The notes below the pieces were generated by a model that saw nothing but the letters and a program-made list of their open reading frames with translations, made no database searches and had not been told where the DNA came from. The position numbers and the translations under genes are program-made. Shown here one piece after another: positions 9,317-17,844 of a stretch of DNA of 64,000 bases. Source of the stretch: Candidatus Tisiphia endosymbiont of Nemotelus nigrinus (GTDB lineage Bacteria; Pseudomonadota; Alphaproteobacteria; Rickettsiales; Rickettsiaceae); assembly GCF_964026475.1 (NCBI RefSeq), contig NZ_OZ032151.1, positions 496,001 to 560,000 of the forward strand, given 5' to 3'. Every line of letters begins with the position of its first letter. The first letter of the stretch is position 1.

Positions 9317-9339
9317 AGGTAACACTTGATTCTTAAATT

Positions 9340-9645
9340 CTATTTAGCAATTGGCAAGCTAGAGTCTTGCTGCTTATCATCAACTTGCTCTATTTTCTTA
9401 ATTATCCCAGGATTTTTCTTAGAAGACAAATTAGCCAGAATAATAGCATTGATTATAAACAATGTGGCAAGTACTACCGTAGTTCTAGTCAAGAAATTAA
9501 CCACTGTCCGACCTGCTACAACCCCCATAGTCCCATTACCACCACCAATGCCACTCAACCCATCACTGCCAGTCTTTTGCATCAAAATTACGATGATTAG
9601 CAATATTGCTATCACAATATGAACAAAAAGTAATATATTCATCAT
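9340..9645 (-). CDS. secG: Preprotein translocase subunit SecG
   Basis: 101 residues. There are two membrane helices ([20 protein letters not shown] and [17 protein letters not shown]) separated by the Gly-rich loop [13 protein letters not shown], the standard SecG layout. SecG joins SecYE at the inner membrane and eases SecA-driven translocation. Its start overlaps the end of tpiA by 4 bp, which suggests translational coupling; kdsA follows 23 bp downstream. Confidence 0.93.
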   Translation of the reverse strand: MMNILLFVHIVIAILLIIVILMQKTGSDGLSGIGGGNGTMGVVAGRTVVNFLTRTTVVLATLFIINAIILANLSSKKNPGIIKKIEQVDDKQQDSSLPIAK

Positions 9646-10382
9646 TTTCTAAAAAACCTATAATTTAACATTTGAACTAATGTTTGATAATCAAGTGAAG
9701 ATTTGCCAACCATAACCCCATCAATATTCTGTAAACTCAATATTTTCCCTATATTATCTAAATTTACAGACCCACCATACACTAAGCTGATATTATTTGC
9801 AACTTGGCTTTGCTTGAGATAATAATTAACAATTTCAAATATCTCTATTAATTCTTCTTTCCTAGGGATAATCCCTGTTCCTATGGCCCAAATTGGTTCA
9901 TAGGCTACTATTAAATGTTGCTCACCTATCATATTATAATTTGGTAAAGATTCTTCTAATTGCTTTAATAAAAAATCTTTATAATTATTATTTTGTCGTA
10001 TAGCTAGTTCTTCTCCAATACAAATAATAGGGGTGACCTGAGATTTTAAACAATTTTCTACTTTTTGTCTTATTAATTCACTAGATTCCTGAAAGAAATT
10101 TCTGCGTTCACTATGACCGATAATAGAGTAATTAATTCTACTCAGTTTTAGTAACAAGCTTGAATATTCTCCATTATAACTCCCCTGATCTGCAAATTGA
10201 CTGACATTCTGTCCACAAAATTCTAAAGATTTGAATTTGTCAGATAGATAAGCAAGATAAGGGACAGGAGGAGCTATAATAAGTTGATTATTATATTGTT
10301 GTTCTGTAAGCTTAGTGCAAAATTTAAATGCATCATCTAAACTCATATGCATTTTCCAATTAACAATAATAAGTTTTTTCAT
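9642..10382 (-). CDS. tpiA: Triosephosphate isomerase
   Basis: 246 residues, full length. The active-site residues are in place: Asn8 and Lys10 in VNWKMH, His90 in IIGHSERR, Glu162 in [11 protein letters not shown], and the phosphate loops VYGGSV and [10 protein letters not shown]. It interconverts dihydroxyacetone phosphate and glyceraldehyde 3-phosphate. Rickettsia lacks a complete glycolysis, yet several species keep this enzyme, presumably to link imported triose phosphate to glycerol phosphate and lipid synthesis. It is the first gene of the tpiA-secG-kdsA group and is divergent from ppiD, with 77 bp between the two starts. Confidence 0.95.
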   Translation of the reverse strand: MKKLIIVNWKMHMSLDDAFKFCTKLTEQQYNNQLIIAPPVPYLAYLSDKFKSLEFCGQNVSQFADQGSYNGEYSSLLLKLSRINYSIIGHSERRNFFQESSELIRQKVENCLKSQVTPIICIGEELAIRQNNNYKDFLLKQLEESLPNYNMIGEQHLIVAYEPIWAIGTGIIPRKEELIEIFEIVNYYLKQSQVANNISLVYGGSVNLDNIGKILSLQNIDGVMVGKSSLDYQTLVQMLNYRFFRK

Positions 10383-10459
10383 AAAAATCGCTTGCAGATA
10401 TTAGTGGACGAACTATTTTAGTGTATTGTAAAAACTTAAAGAAGGAAAATGTTATATTT

Positions 10460-12025
10460 ATGTTAAATAATATTAGAAACGCTGCTGATAGTTTTGTAAT
10501 GCGTGTTCTACTTGGCATGATTGCTTTTGCCTTTGTTGGATGGGGAATTAAAGATGTGTTACAGACTAGCAATAATTTTGATTTGATTACATTTTCTGAT
10601 GCAAAGAATATTAGCCAAGAAGATTTCCTAAAAGAGAAAGCTGAGCAAATTCGTATTATTCAAAGACAAAGTGGCACAAATCTTAGTGAAGAGGATATAA
10701 AGCAGTTAAATATTGATAATTTTATTATTAAAAAACTTATCAATAACCGTATTATCAATTACTTAGTTCACTATTATAATTTAGATATAACTGATGATAC
10801 TGTAATTCAGTTGATTAAAGAAAATCCTGATTTTAAGAATGAACAAGGTTTATTTGACATAGAGCGATTTAAAGGTTTTTTAAAAAATTCTTACATTAAT
10901 GAAGAAGACTATTTATCAGACATTAAAGAACATACATTAAAAAATCTTCTAATTAGTATTTTTATAGAATCATTCCACACACCAAAAATAATGGTCAAAA
11001 ATTTCATAGATTATATGGCAGAAACAAGAAATGTAGAGCTTGTACAGATTGATCTAAAACGTCAATCTAAAGACTTATCAATATCTTCTCCAACCATGAT
11101 GCAGTTAGAAGAACTGTACAAAAATAACCTAACATTATTTGAAGTACCGGAAAAACGCAGCTTGTCTTATGTAAAAATATCGACTGAAATGTTATGTCAG
11201 AAAGTTCACAATAATGATGAGGAATTATTAAATTTTTATCATGACAATAAAGAAGAGTTTGCTAATAAAAAGTTTAGTGAGGTCAAAAAACAAGTTAATG
11301 AATTATTGCAACAACAAAAAACAGAAGAGCTGAAGCTATTAATGATCAAAAATTTAGAAGATGATGTTGCAGCTGGTTCAAGTTTAACAGAAATTGCTGG
11401 AAAATATGAACTACCCATACAAAATTTAGACTCTATAAGTTACAATGATTTAGCGATTAATAAAATTGATATTGCCCAAAATGCTGACAGTATTTTTGAT
11501 CTTGCAGAAGGAGAATTATCATACCCTATAGAATTAACTGATAAAGGATCTTTTATATTGGTTGAGATTAAATCTATTCAACCAAGCAAAGTACAAGAAT
11601 TCTCAGCAATCAAGGAGCAAGTGCAAAAACTATGGAATGAACAATATTTGAGAGAGCTAAATTTAAAAACCATAGAAACTATTGTTAAAGAATACACCCC
11701 AGCTAAGAGTAAAGAATTTCCGAAAGTTATTACCAGCCAATCTACAGCTTTTTCTAGGTCTGAAATTCATAATAATCAGCAACTACCAATAGAATTACTA
11801 TCAGCAATTTTTCAGGCTAATATTGGCTTCAATACCCCAGTTTTCCAGTCAAAAGATAAGGCGTATTTTGCTTATGTAAAATCAAAAAAAATTGATAAGA
11901 AAAAAAGGCAAGAAATTCAGAAAAAAAATGAGAAAGATATTGCAAGTGCCATACAAAATAATGTTATCGATGAGCTGATTAGCTATGCCATCAAGAAAAA
12001 CAAAATGAAACAAGTAGGGTCATGA
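10460..12025 (+). CDS. ppiD: Membrane-anchored periplasmic folding factor PpiD (SurA-like N-domain, parvulin)
   Basis: 521 residues from the ATG at 10460, preceded by GAAGGA. An earlier GTG at 10421 would add 13 residues and fits the family less well. It begins MLNNIRNAADSFVMRVLLGM with a single membrane helix (VLLGMIAFAFVGWGI), exactly as PpiD does. A SurA_N-like helical chaperone region covers about residues 40-200. A divergent parvulin region covers about 270-400, with LTEIAGKYELPIQ and DKGSFILVEIKSIQPSK. PpiD is tethered to the inner membrane near SecYEG and helps emerging outer membrane proteins fold. The neighbouring secG fits that role. The isomerase motifs are weak, so a chaperone-only function is possible. 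Confidence 0.85.
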   Translation: MLNNIRNAADSFVMRVLLGMIAFAFVGWGIKDVLQTSNNFDLITFSDAKNISQEDFLKEKAEQIRIIQRQSGTNLSEEDIKQLNIDNFIIKKLINNRIINYLVHYYNLDITDDTVIQLIKENPDFKNEQGLFDIERFKGFLKNSYINEEDYLSDIKEHTLKNLLISIFIESFHTPKIMVKNFIDYMAETRNVELVQIDLKRQSKDLSISSPTMMQLEELYKNNLTLFEVPEKRSLSYVKISTEMLCQKVHNNDEELLNFYHDNKEEFANKKFSEVKKQVNELLQQQKTEELKLLMIKNLEDDVAAGSSLTEIAGKYELPIQNLDSISYNDLAINKIDIAQNADSIFDLAEGELSYPIELTDKGSFILVEIKSIQPSKVQEFSAIKEQVQKLWNEQYLRELNLKTIETIVKEYTPAKSKEFPKVITSQSTAFSRSEIHNNQQLPIELLSAIFQANIGFNTPVFQSKDKAYFAYVKSKKIDKKKRQEIQKKNEKDIASAIQNNVIDELISYAIKKNKMKQVGS

Positions 12026-12062
12026 ACATTTTTAATTAATTTTCTACCTGAAGAAATTTGCA

Positions 12063-12290
12063 CTATTTAAGCATTCCTTTTGTTGAACGATTTCGCCTCT
12101 TCACTAAATCCTTTGATAGTTTCTCAACCATATCACTGGTAGTTGTGACAAATAAAAAAGGAAACAAACCGTGAACGAAGGAAATAGCACTAATTTTTAT
12201 CAAGGTATAACTAAGATAAAAAGAGTGTTTAAGATGCCTGTAGTAAGTTTCTTTTAACGATTTAGGGTGTTCTAAAAATAAATTCCTCAT
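12063..12290 (-). CDS. Small DUF6356-family protein
   Basis: 75 residues. MRNLFLEHPKSLKETYYRHL, a hydrophobic segment with the HGLFPFLF block, then TTTSDMVEKLSKDLVKRR. This pattern (short basic start with a HPxS motif, membrane segment with HxxxPxxF, TT-S, basic C-terminus) matches the alphaproteobacterial DUF6356 family of about 70 residues. Its function is unknown. The gene converges with ppiD, its end being 37 bp from the ppiD stop. Confidence 0.65.
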   Translation of the reverse strand: MRNLFLEHPKSLKETYYRHLKHSFYLSYTLIKISAISFVHGLFPFLFVTTTSDMVEKLSKDLVKRRNRSTKGMLK

Positions 12291-12316
12291 GTAACGTCCT
12301 TGGTGGTAATAGTAAA

Positions 12317-12462
12317 TAGACTTACTGCATAAGTCAATCTAGTTGGTGATTTTGTCGTCGAAACTCGCCTCCGCTCCTCACGTACGTCTGTGTACGCTGC
12401 GGTACTCGACTTCGTTTCTCCTAAAAATCCCTCAACTATCTTTGATTTATGCAGCAAGTCTA
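12317..12462. repeat. Rickettsia palindromic element (RPE-like), 146 bp
   Basis: The outer arms TAGACTTACTGCATAAGTCA and TGATTTATGCAGCAAGTCTA pair imperfectly, with further inner pairing around ACGTACGT..GTACGC. An almost identical copy of exactly the same length lies at 30672-30817. It fills most of the gap between the DUF6356 gene and RARP-1. Confidence 0.85.
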
Positions 12463-12487
12463 ATAATTAAAATTTTGTCAACAAACT

Positions 12488-14101
12488 CTAATTTGCTATT
12501 GCTTTCCTTATCAAGCAGCTAACATTATTATTTTGCTCATCAGAGATTTCCAATGCTGTTCTATAATGATAATCAGTAGCCTTAATGTTTACCCCACGCA
12601 TAATCAAGAATTTTGCTATATAATAATTGCCAGTTTCTGCAGCTTCATGTAAAAGAGTATAATTATCATTCCCCCTTTTTTGAATTATTAAATAATTATC
12701 CAAAAGAGTCCTAAGAGCAAATAAATTATTCTTTCTAACCGCCTCAAACGCTCTATCTGTTGCACCATTTACTATACTACTAGTAATATGCATATTACTA
12801 GTATAATTATCAATAAACCTATCTATTATCTTTCTTTGATTTTCTCTACTCTCACTATCATAAATTGTCTTAAACATTTGAATAAATGCATACATCGCCA
12901 TTTGATTTAGCCTTGCCTCTTCTGTAAGCTTTCCCAATACTATATCATCATCTGGCAAGAATAACATTTGCTTTTCATCTTCTATGAACAAGGCTATTTC
13001 CGGTGACATTTCTTTAATGGTACTAGCTACATTTTGGGTAATTGGAGTAACTTTATTCAGCTGCTTCTTATTTACTTTTCTCTCTTCCTTAACTACATTA
13101 TTATCTTTCTCTTCAACAACATTACTAAATTGTTCGGGTTGCTTATCATCTTTTACGAATACTGGTACAGGCGTTTGAGTTTGTGGAGTTGCAGACACTG
13201 GGGAATCCTTAGGAATGATCGGTATAATATCAGGTTTAGTAGCTTTAGGTTCAGTATTTTCCTTAGGTAATACCGCTGGTATGATAGGGGGAGTTTCTTG
13301 AGATTCAGTAGGCTTTTTTTCTTGTGAAGAAGGTACTATATCTAAATTAGGCGTAATCACTCCTTTCTTATCTTCATTATCTACTTGCTGTGACTCTACA
13401 GAATTCTTCTCTTTATCTGGCATAGTTACAGGAGATACAGTAGGCTCAGTTACTTCAGGCTTAGCCTTGTTATCTATCTGCTCTCCAGCTATCTGAGGTT
13501 TAGGTAAAATAGGTACGTCAATAGGCTTAAGGGGTACAGTATCCTGACTCTCCGTATTTTGCTTTTCAGTTGGTGGCAAGGTAGAAGAATTATTGTCAAT
13601 ACCATTATTGTTTTTACTGGACTCTTCTGGCTCAATTTTCTGAGACGGGATTTTATCTAATTGCTCCAATTCTTTTGGGTTATTTATTTTTTTATGATCT
13701 AGAGTATTTTCTAGAATTGGTAATTTATTATTTCCTAAATCAATGAAAGAATCTGTCTCGCTTTCTTCCTTACTGATACCTTGTGGTGTAGATACTGGCT
13801 TTATTGGTTCTAGTACTTGGTCATCCGTTTTCTTGGAGGGCATAAACTGCTGTATTTCTTTCATCAAAGAATCTGTTTCTTCTGAAGTTTCTTTATGTTT
13901 ATTCACTTTATCATTTTCTAATTGTGGCAATGCTGGAGGAAGAGGTGGTGGGGCAGAATAAGCCCTATCCATAAACAAAAAAATAGTTATTAGAAACACT
14001 ACCAAGAATTTCTTATAACTTAACCTAGCTAATAATTTTAGAATGATGAAACTCCTACTCTCACTTCCAAGATCTCTATTAAAGTACATTAGAATTCTCA
14101 C
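12488..14101 (-). CDS. Secreted ankyrin-repeat protein, RARP-1 homologue
   Basis: 537 residues. The N-terminus has a hydrophobic signal (KKFLVVFLITIFLF...AYSA). Next comes a long low-complexity stretch rich in Pro, Glu, Lys and Asp (about residues 50-350), with repeated IPKP-, PSSQE-, TESQE-like units. The C-terminal part, about residues 440-530, is made of ankyrin repeats (NYTLLHEAAETGNYYIAKFL, then ATDYHYRTALEISDEQNNN). The layout matches Rickettsia ankyrin repeat protein 1 (RARP-1). In R. typhi RARP-1 is secreted in a Sec- and TolC-dependent way, and its gene lies next to tolC. The same arrangement is seen here: RARP-1, a PopZ-like gene and tolC on one strand. The exact start is uncertain, with ATGs at 14101 and 14089. 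Confidence 0.82.
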   Translation of the reverse strand: MRILMYFNRDLGSESRSFIILKLLARLSYKKFLVVFLITIFLFMDRAYSAPPPLPPALPQLENDKVNKHKETSEETDSLMKEIQQFMPSKKTDDQVLEPIKPVSTPQGISKEESETDSFIDLGNNKLPILENTLDHKKINNPKELEQLDKIPSQKIEPEESSKNNNGIDNNSSTLPPTEKQNTESQDTVPLKPIDVPILPKPQIAGEQIDNKAKPEVTEPTVSPVTMPDKEKNSVESQQVDNEDKKGVITPNLDIVPSSQEKKPTESQETPPIIPAVLPKENTEPKATKPDIIPIIPKDSPVSATPQTQTPVPVFVKDDKQPEQFSNVVEEKDNNVVKEERKVNKKQLNKVTPITQNVASTIKEMSPEIALFIEDEKQMLFLPDDDIVLGKLTEEARLNQMAMYAFIQMFKTIYDSESRENQRKIIDRFIDNYTSNMHITSSIVNGATDRAFEAVRKNNLFALRTLLDNYLIIQKRGNDNYTLLHEAAETGNYYIAKFLIMRGVNIKATDYHYRTALEISDEQNNNVSCLIRKAIAN

Positions 14102-14121
14102 ATTTTTTATATTATTAGTAC

Positions 14122-14172
14122 AGCAAAAAAGACTTTATTCATCAGTTAAATAAGCTTTGTTAATAATGTCTA
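14122..14172 (-). repeat. End fragment of the 166-bp inverted-repeat element
   Basis: CAGCAAAAAAGACTTTATTC followed by AAATAAGCTTTGTTAATAAT and GTCTAG is the terminal 50 bp or so of the element found intact at 46378 and 48903. It lies in the 106-bp gap between RARP-1 and the PopZ-like gene. Confidence 0.7.
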
Positions 14173-14207
14173 GCTATATACTAACATAATTTACTTTCTG
14201 CACTAAG

Positions 14208-14666
14208 TCATTTTTGATCATTTGGTAATAACTTTTGAATCTCTTTTTCTACTAACTGCTTTACTAATAAAGGCAAGTTTTTATCTAACCATTGACTTAA
14301 TTGCGGTCGTATCATTGCAATAATTAGCTCCTCTAATGTTTTACCCTTAGAGTTAGAAGCATTTGCATTAATTTCTCGAGCTGTTTTCGAGAAATGTTGG
14401 AAAATCTTAGCAGTTTCTGTTGCAGATTTATCGGATATCAAGGATGCTTGCAATAGTTCTTCTGCTAATTGACCATGCCCATTGTCCTCTTCTAGCTTAT
14501 CCTTTTCATGCCAAGATACCCTATCACCTACTATATTTGTCAATTCCAATATATCATCATCGTTAGATTGGCTAGCAGTACCACCACAATTATCAATCAT
14601 TCCCTTAATTGATTTTAGTATCTCTTCAACTGACATATCTTGGTTCTTTTTATGCTCTTTACTCAT
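14208..14666 (-). CDS. PopZ-family (DUF2497) polar organising protein
   Basis: 152 residues. The N-terminal motif MSVEEILKSIKGMI and the C-terminal block IRPQLSQWLDKNLPLLVKQL / VEKEIQKLL are the two conserved parts of DUF2497/PopZ. The middle is an acidic, variable linker. In Caulobacter PopZ forms a polar network that anchors the chromosome origin and other proteins. In Rickettsia the family is short and its role is untested. It lies 2 bp after the tolC stop, so tolC and this gene are likely co-transcribed, with RARP-1 106 bp further on. Confidence 0.82.
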   Translation of the reverse strand: MSKEHKKNQDMSVEEILKSIKGMIDNCGGTASQSNDDDILELTNIVGDRVSWHEKDKLEEDNGHGQLAEELLQASLISDKSATETAKIFQHFSKTAREINANASNSKGKTLEELIIAMIRPQLSQWLDKNLPLLVKQLVEKEIQKLLPNDQK

Positions 14667-14668
14667 AA

Positions 14669-16024
14669 TTAAAAACCTATAATAAGTTTTTTCTTGAGTC
14701 CTTTAAACTCATCTTCAGGAATAAAGTATTTAACTTTTAATTTCAAGCTTTTTGCGGTTAATTCCCCTAGTAAAGATTTTATTTGGTAAGCCGCTAAAAT
14801 AGAATCTTTGTATGCATCAACTTTTGATATCTTCGCATTATATAATTTTTCTTCAGCGGTTAAAACTTCTAAGATTGTTTTAGAACCAACAATTTCCTCC
14901 TGCATTGTTCCATCATAAGCTATTTGGGCAGCTTCTATTCCTTGTGAAGCGGCAATAATTCTAGATTTTGCTGCTTCAAATCCCTCCCAACTACCAATAG
15001 CACTTGCCCGTATTTGTTTCATTGTATCATCAAGCTGAATAGCTGCACTCCTAGAGCTATTCTTAGCTTTCCTAATTCTTGAATATTCGCTACCCCCATG
15101 AGAATAGATAGGTATGTTAACTGATAAACTTGATGTAGTACTTCTATGATTTATATTACTAGTCCCTAATATCTCTGGAGCATAGATGGTTTTACCAGAT
15201 TCAACTCTAAAGTTTACCTTAGGTAAAAGTTCAGCTCTTGCCGCTATCTCGATAGCTTTTTGGCTTTTAACATTATGTCTTGTACTATCTATGCTAGGAT
15301 TAACATTTATTGCTCTCTGTATTAAAGCCTCTAATGAATTAGGTAAGTTGTCGGGCATAGAAGGCATAGCAATATCATTCGCTTCTATACCAAACATGCG
15401 AATGAATGTTGCTTTTGTTGCCTGATAACTAGCATATAAGTTCAATCTATTAGTCTCAGCCGCTGCAAGAGCTGCTTTGGCACTAGCTAAATCTATTGAT
15501 GTTGCTTCACCTAACTTTAGTTTTTCTTCGATGGTTTCTAAATTATGTTTGGTAGTTTTTAGACTAATTTCAGAAATCTCATATTTCTCCTTTGTTTCAT
15601 AACAATCGATATAATTTTTTATTAAACTTAAAAGAACCCTCTGTTCTTCCGCATAATATTTAGCACGTGATGCCCTAAAAGATGACTGTGCAGCTTTCAA
15701 ATTTGCAACACTACTACCACCACTAAATATAGGCTGTTCTACTATTAAAGTCCCTTGTTGTGTTCTTGTCTCTCTTCTAGAAGAATCAGCATATTGACTA
15801 TTCGGTTTATTACTGGTAACGTTAGAATTAATATTATAAGATACATTAGGCATAAAACCTGAAAAAGCTGCAGAAAACTGCTCTATTTCACTTAAAAAAT
15901 TCTGCCTAATGATTTGTAACTCACCATTATTATTATACGCACTAGATAAGGCATCAGGTAAGTCGACAGCAAAAACCGAATAGTTGAACAAAATGATAAT
16001 GACAAAATGTGTAAATTTATACAT
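14669..16024 (-). CDS. tolC: TolC-family outer membrane efflux protein
   Basis: 451 residues with a signal peptide (KFTHFVIIILFNYSVFAV) and the two internally duplicated OEP repeats of the TolC family: long coiled-coil helices (AKYYAEEQRVLLSLIKNYID; LGEATSIDLASAKAALAAAE) and the second-repeat block GWEGFEAAKSRIIAASQGIE-like with VGSKTILEVLTAEEKLYNAK. TolC trimers form the outer membrane channel for type I secretion and efflux. Its place beside RARP-1 agrees with the reported TolC-dependent export of RARP-1 in R. typhi. Confidence 0.93.
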   Translation of the reverse strand: MYKFTHFVIIILFNYSVFAVDLPDALSSAYNNNGELQIIRQNFLSEIEQFSAAFSGFMPNVSYNINSNVTSNKPNSQYADSSRRETRTQQGTLIVEQPIFSGGSSVANLKAAQSSFRASRAKYYAEEQRVLLSLIKNYIDCYETKEKYEISEISLKTTKHNLETIEEKLKLGEATSIDLASAKAALAAAETNRLNLYASYQATKATFIRMFGIEANDIAMPSMPDNLPNSLEALIQRAINVNPSIDSTRHNVKSQKAIEIAARAELLPKVNFRVESGKTIYAPEILGTSNINHRSTTSSLSVNIPIYSHGGSEYSRIRKAKNSSRSAAIQLDDTMKQIRASAIGSWEGFEAAKSRIIAASQGIEAAQIAYDGTMQEEIVGSKTILEVLTAEEKLYNAKISKVDAYKDSILAAYQIKSLLGELTAKSLKLKVKYFIPEDEFKGLKKKLIIGF

Positions 16025-16263
16025 AGTTGACTTTCTAAATATATTTATGTTAAAAATTTGCTAGCTTCTGCAATAAGTTCAAGGTATCATTGACCTAAAA
16101 ATTAAGACCTATTGCATAAAGATAACATATAACATATCAAAAACTAACCTTGAGAGCAACATAACAGTGTTAAACTATATTTTTTATTTGTATTATACTT
16201 TTAAGTTATAAATGATAGATTACCGATTCAAAAATTTTAATGTAAATAAGTAAATAATTTATT

Positions 16264-17523
16264 ATGCCTAATATATATTCTCTCCTTTCAGAAAGTGCTT
16301 TATCTAATATCTTATCAAACCCTTCTATTGCTGCTACTATCAAGCAGTTGAAACTTGAGTCTATGAACACATTCAAAATGTTTTCTAGTAACTTAAAAAA
16401 TGTAAAAAAAAGAGCTAGCTACATATACGACATATTTATCGATTCAGATTCAAACGATCAACAACAAAACCGAGAAATAGCTGAAGCTTTCAAAGAAACA
16501 GTCGGTAACTCCTTAGATGAATTAGACAAATATCTTGACGAACAAGAACACACAAAGGAAGAAATGTTGTTTTTTGAAAGTACTTTCGTTGAGCAAATAA
16601 TAAACATTCTTGAAAGTATTTTGCAGTTTCAAAACAAATTAAATGCCTCATATCCTGGAGCGTCAGAAAAGATCATCGATTTTTGCGGAAATTTATTAAT
16701 TGCTTTAATATCTATACAAATGCCGGTAGTTGGTTTAATCCTCAAAGGAAGTGGCTTATTAGATTCGGTAAAATCTTTTCTTAGTACAGAAAATCTAACA
16801 AAGATAGTAGATAATTGGAAGGCAAAACTAGAAATAGTTGAGGAAAAATTAGTAAAAATAGAAAAACATTCAGACCTTAAAGAAAAATACTGTAAGGCCA
16901 AACAAATTTCTGAAATAGCAGAAACAACAGGAGCATCACCTGTAGCTATCGCAACATTAGGGTTAGATGTTGACTCTTTGAACAAAATTAATAAATTGGT
17001 TAGACAAGATCCACAAGAAAAAGATTCCTTTAAAAAACTTATTGACTTGTCTGAGAAAACCCCCTATAGTAAAAGTGATATAATTGAGGCTGTTGGTGCC
17101 ATACGCGATGACACCAATAAAATCCTTGGACATATACCAAATAAAGAAAAATATCTAAAAAATTTAATCGAACCAGAATTATGTGGTATAAAAGAAAACC
17201 TCCTAGCTACATTAAATCCTAATAAAAGCGTAATTGATAAATTAGAGTGTTGTTATAAAGCAACAAAAAATATATTTACTATCACTTCTCAAATACAAGA
17301 AGCCGTCAAATTAATCCCTGACAGAGAAAAAATCGTCATATCTTTTGTAAATTTAGTTAAGGATAAAACACAAAATATTCTCCCTGCACACTTTTTACAA
17401 GATATTACGTCATTAAAGACTACTTTAAAACCACTATCCGCACTAGTGCAAATTGGCAATGCTATGAAAGTAGCTCTTGGAAATAGCAGTAGCAAAGCCC
17501 AAAGCGTAGTGAAGGAAAGGTGA
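16264..17523 (+). CDS. Unrecognised 419-residue alpha-helical protein
   Basis: No family recognised. The sequence is almost wholly helix-forming, rich in Lys, Glu, Ile and Leu. A hydrophobic segment lies at about residues 137-162 (FCGNLLIALISIQMPVVGLI), and two amphipathic, coiled-coil-like stretches cover about 60-125 and 180-220. There is no signal peptide. The N-terminus is Ser/Leu-rich (MPNIYSLLSESALSNILSNP). The gene stands alone, divergent from tolC across a 239-bp AT-rich gap, and is followed by a palindromic repeat. Low-complexity helical proteins with one hydrophobic patch are common among rickettsial accessory and effector candidates, but nothing here proves secretion. Confidence 0.7.
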   Translation: MPNIYSLLSESALSNILSNPSIAATIKQLKLESMNTFKMFSSNLKNVKKRASYIYDIFIDSDSNDQQQNREIAEAFKETVGNSLDELDKYLDEQEHTKEEMLFFESTFVEQIINILESILQFQNKLNASYPGASEKIIDFCGNLLIALISIQMPVVGLILKGSGLLDSVKSFLSTENLTKIVDNWKAKLEIVEEKLVKIEKHSDLKEKYCKAKQISEIAETTGASPVAIATLGLDVDSLNKINKLVRQDPQEKDSFKKLIDLSEKTPYSKSDIIEAVGAIRDDTNKILGHIPNKEKYLKNLIEPELCGIKENLLATLNPNKSVIDKLECCYKATKNIFTITSQIQEAVKLIPDREKIVISFVNLVKDKTQNILPAHFLQDITSLKTTLKPLSALVQIGNAMKVALGNSSSKAQSVVKER

Positions 17524-17569
17524 TAATCTAATGAATATGGATGCCACGACCACTACGTGACCTTGCTAA

Positions 17570-17818
17570 TAGCATACCCTACACTTTTTATTTTGTAGCG
17601 AAAGTGTAATTCGACATATATGTACCAATTTAAGGAAAAAAGCTGATCCATAACTGTCATTGCGAGGAATCACTTTAGGTAACGAAGCAATCCAAAAAAC
17701 CAGAAGTAGATTGCTTCGTCGTACTCACCCACTCCTTACAATGACGCTTGTGTAGCATAATATCCTTATAATTTTTTGCTATTTTTACGATAGAATAAAA
17801 ATATAGGGTATGCGCTAA
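17570..17818. repeat. 249-bp palindromic element with nested GAAGCAATCC repeat
   Basis: The outer arms TAGCATACCCTACA...TTTTTATT and AATAAAAATATAGGGTATGC pair imperfectly. Inside, at 17656-17745, is the common dispersed repeat GTCATTGCGAGG...GAAGCAATCC / AGATTGCTTCG...CAATGAC. The right outer arm (TTTGCTATTTTTACGATAGA) recurs inverted at 48255-48300. It fills the gap between the 419-residue gene and ptrB. Confidence 0.8.
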
Positions 17819-17844
17819 TAGTCAGAGTAATGTTAATCAATATA

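Noticed and set aside
12984..13270. Ser/Leu-rich plus-strand ORFs inside RARP-1
   Set aside because: Shadows of the Pro/Glu/Lys-rich linker read on the opposite strand.
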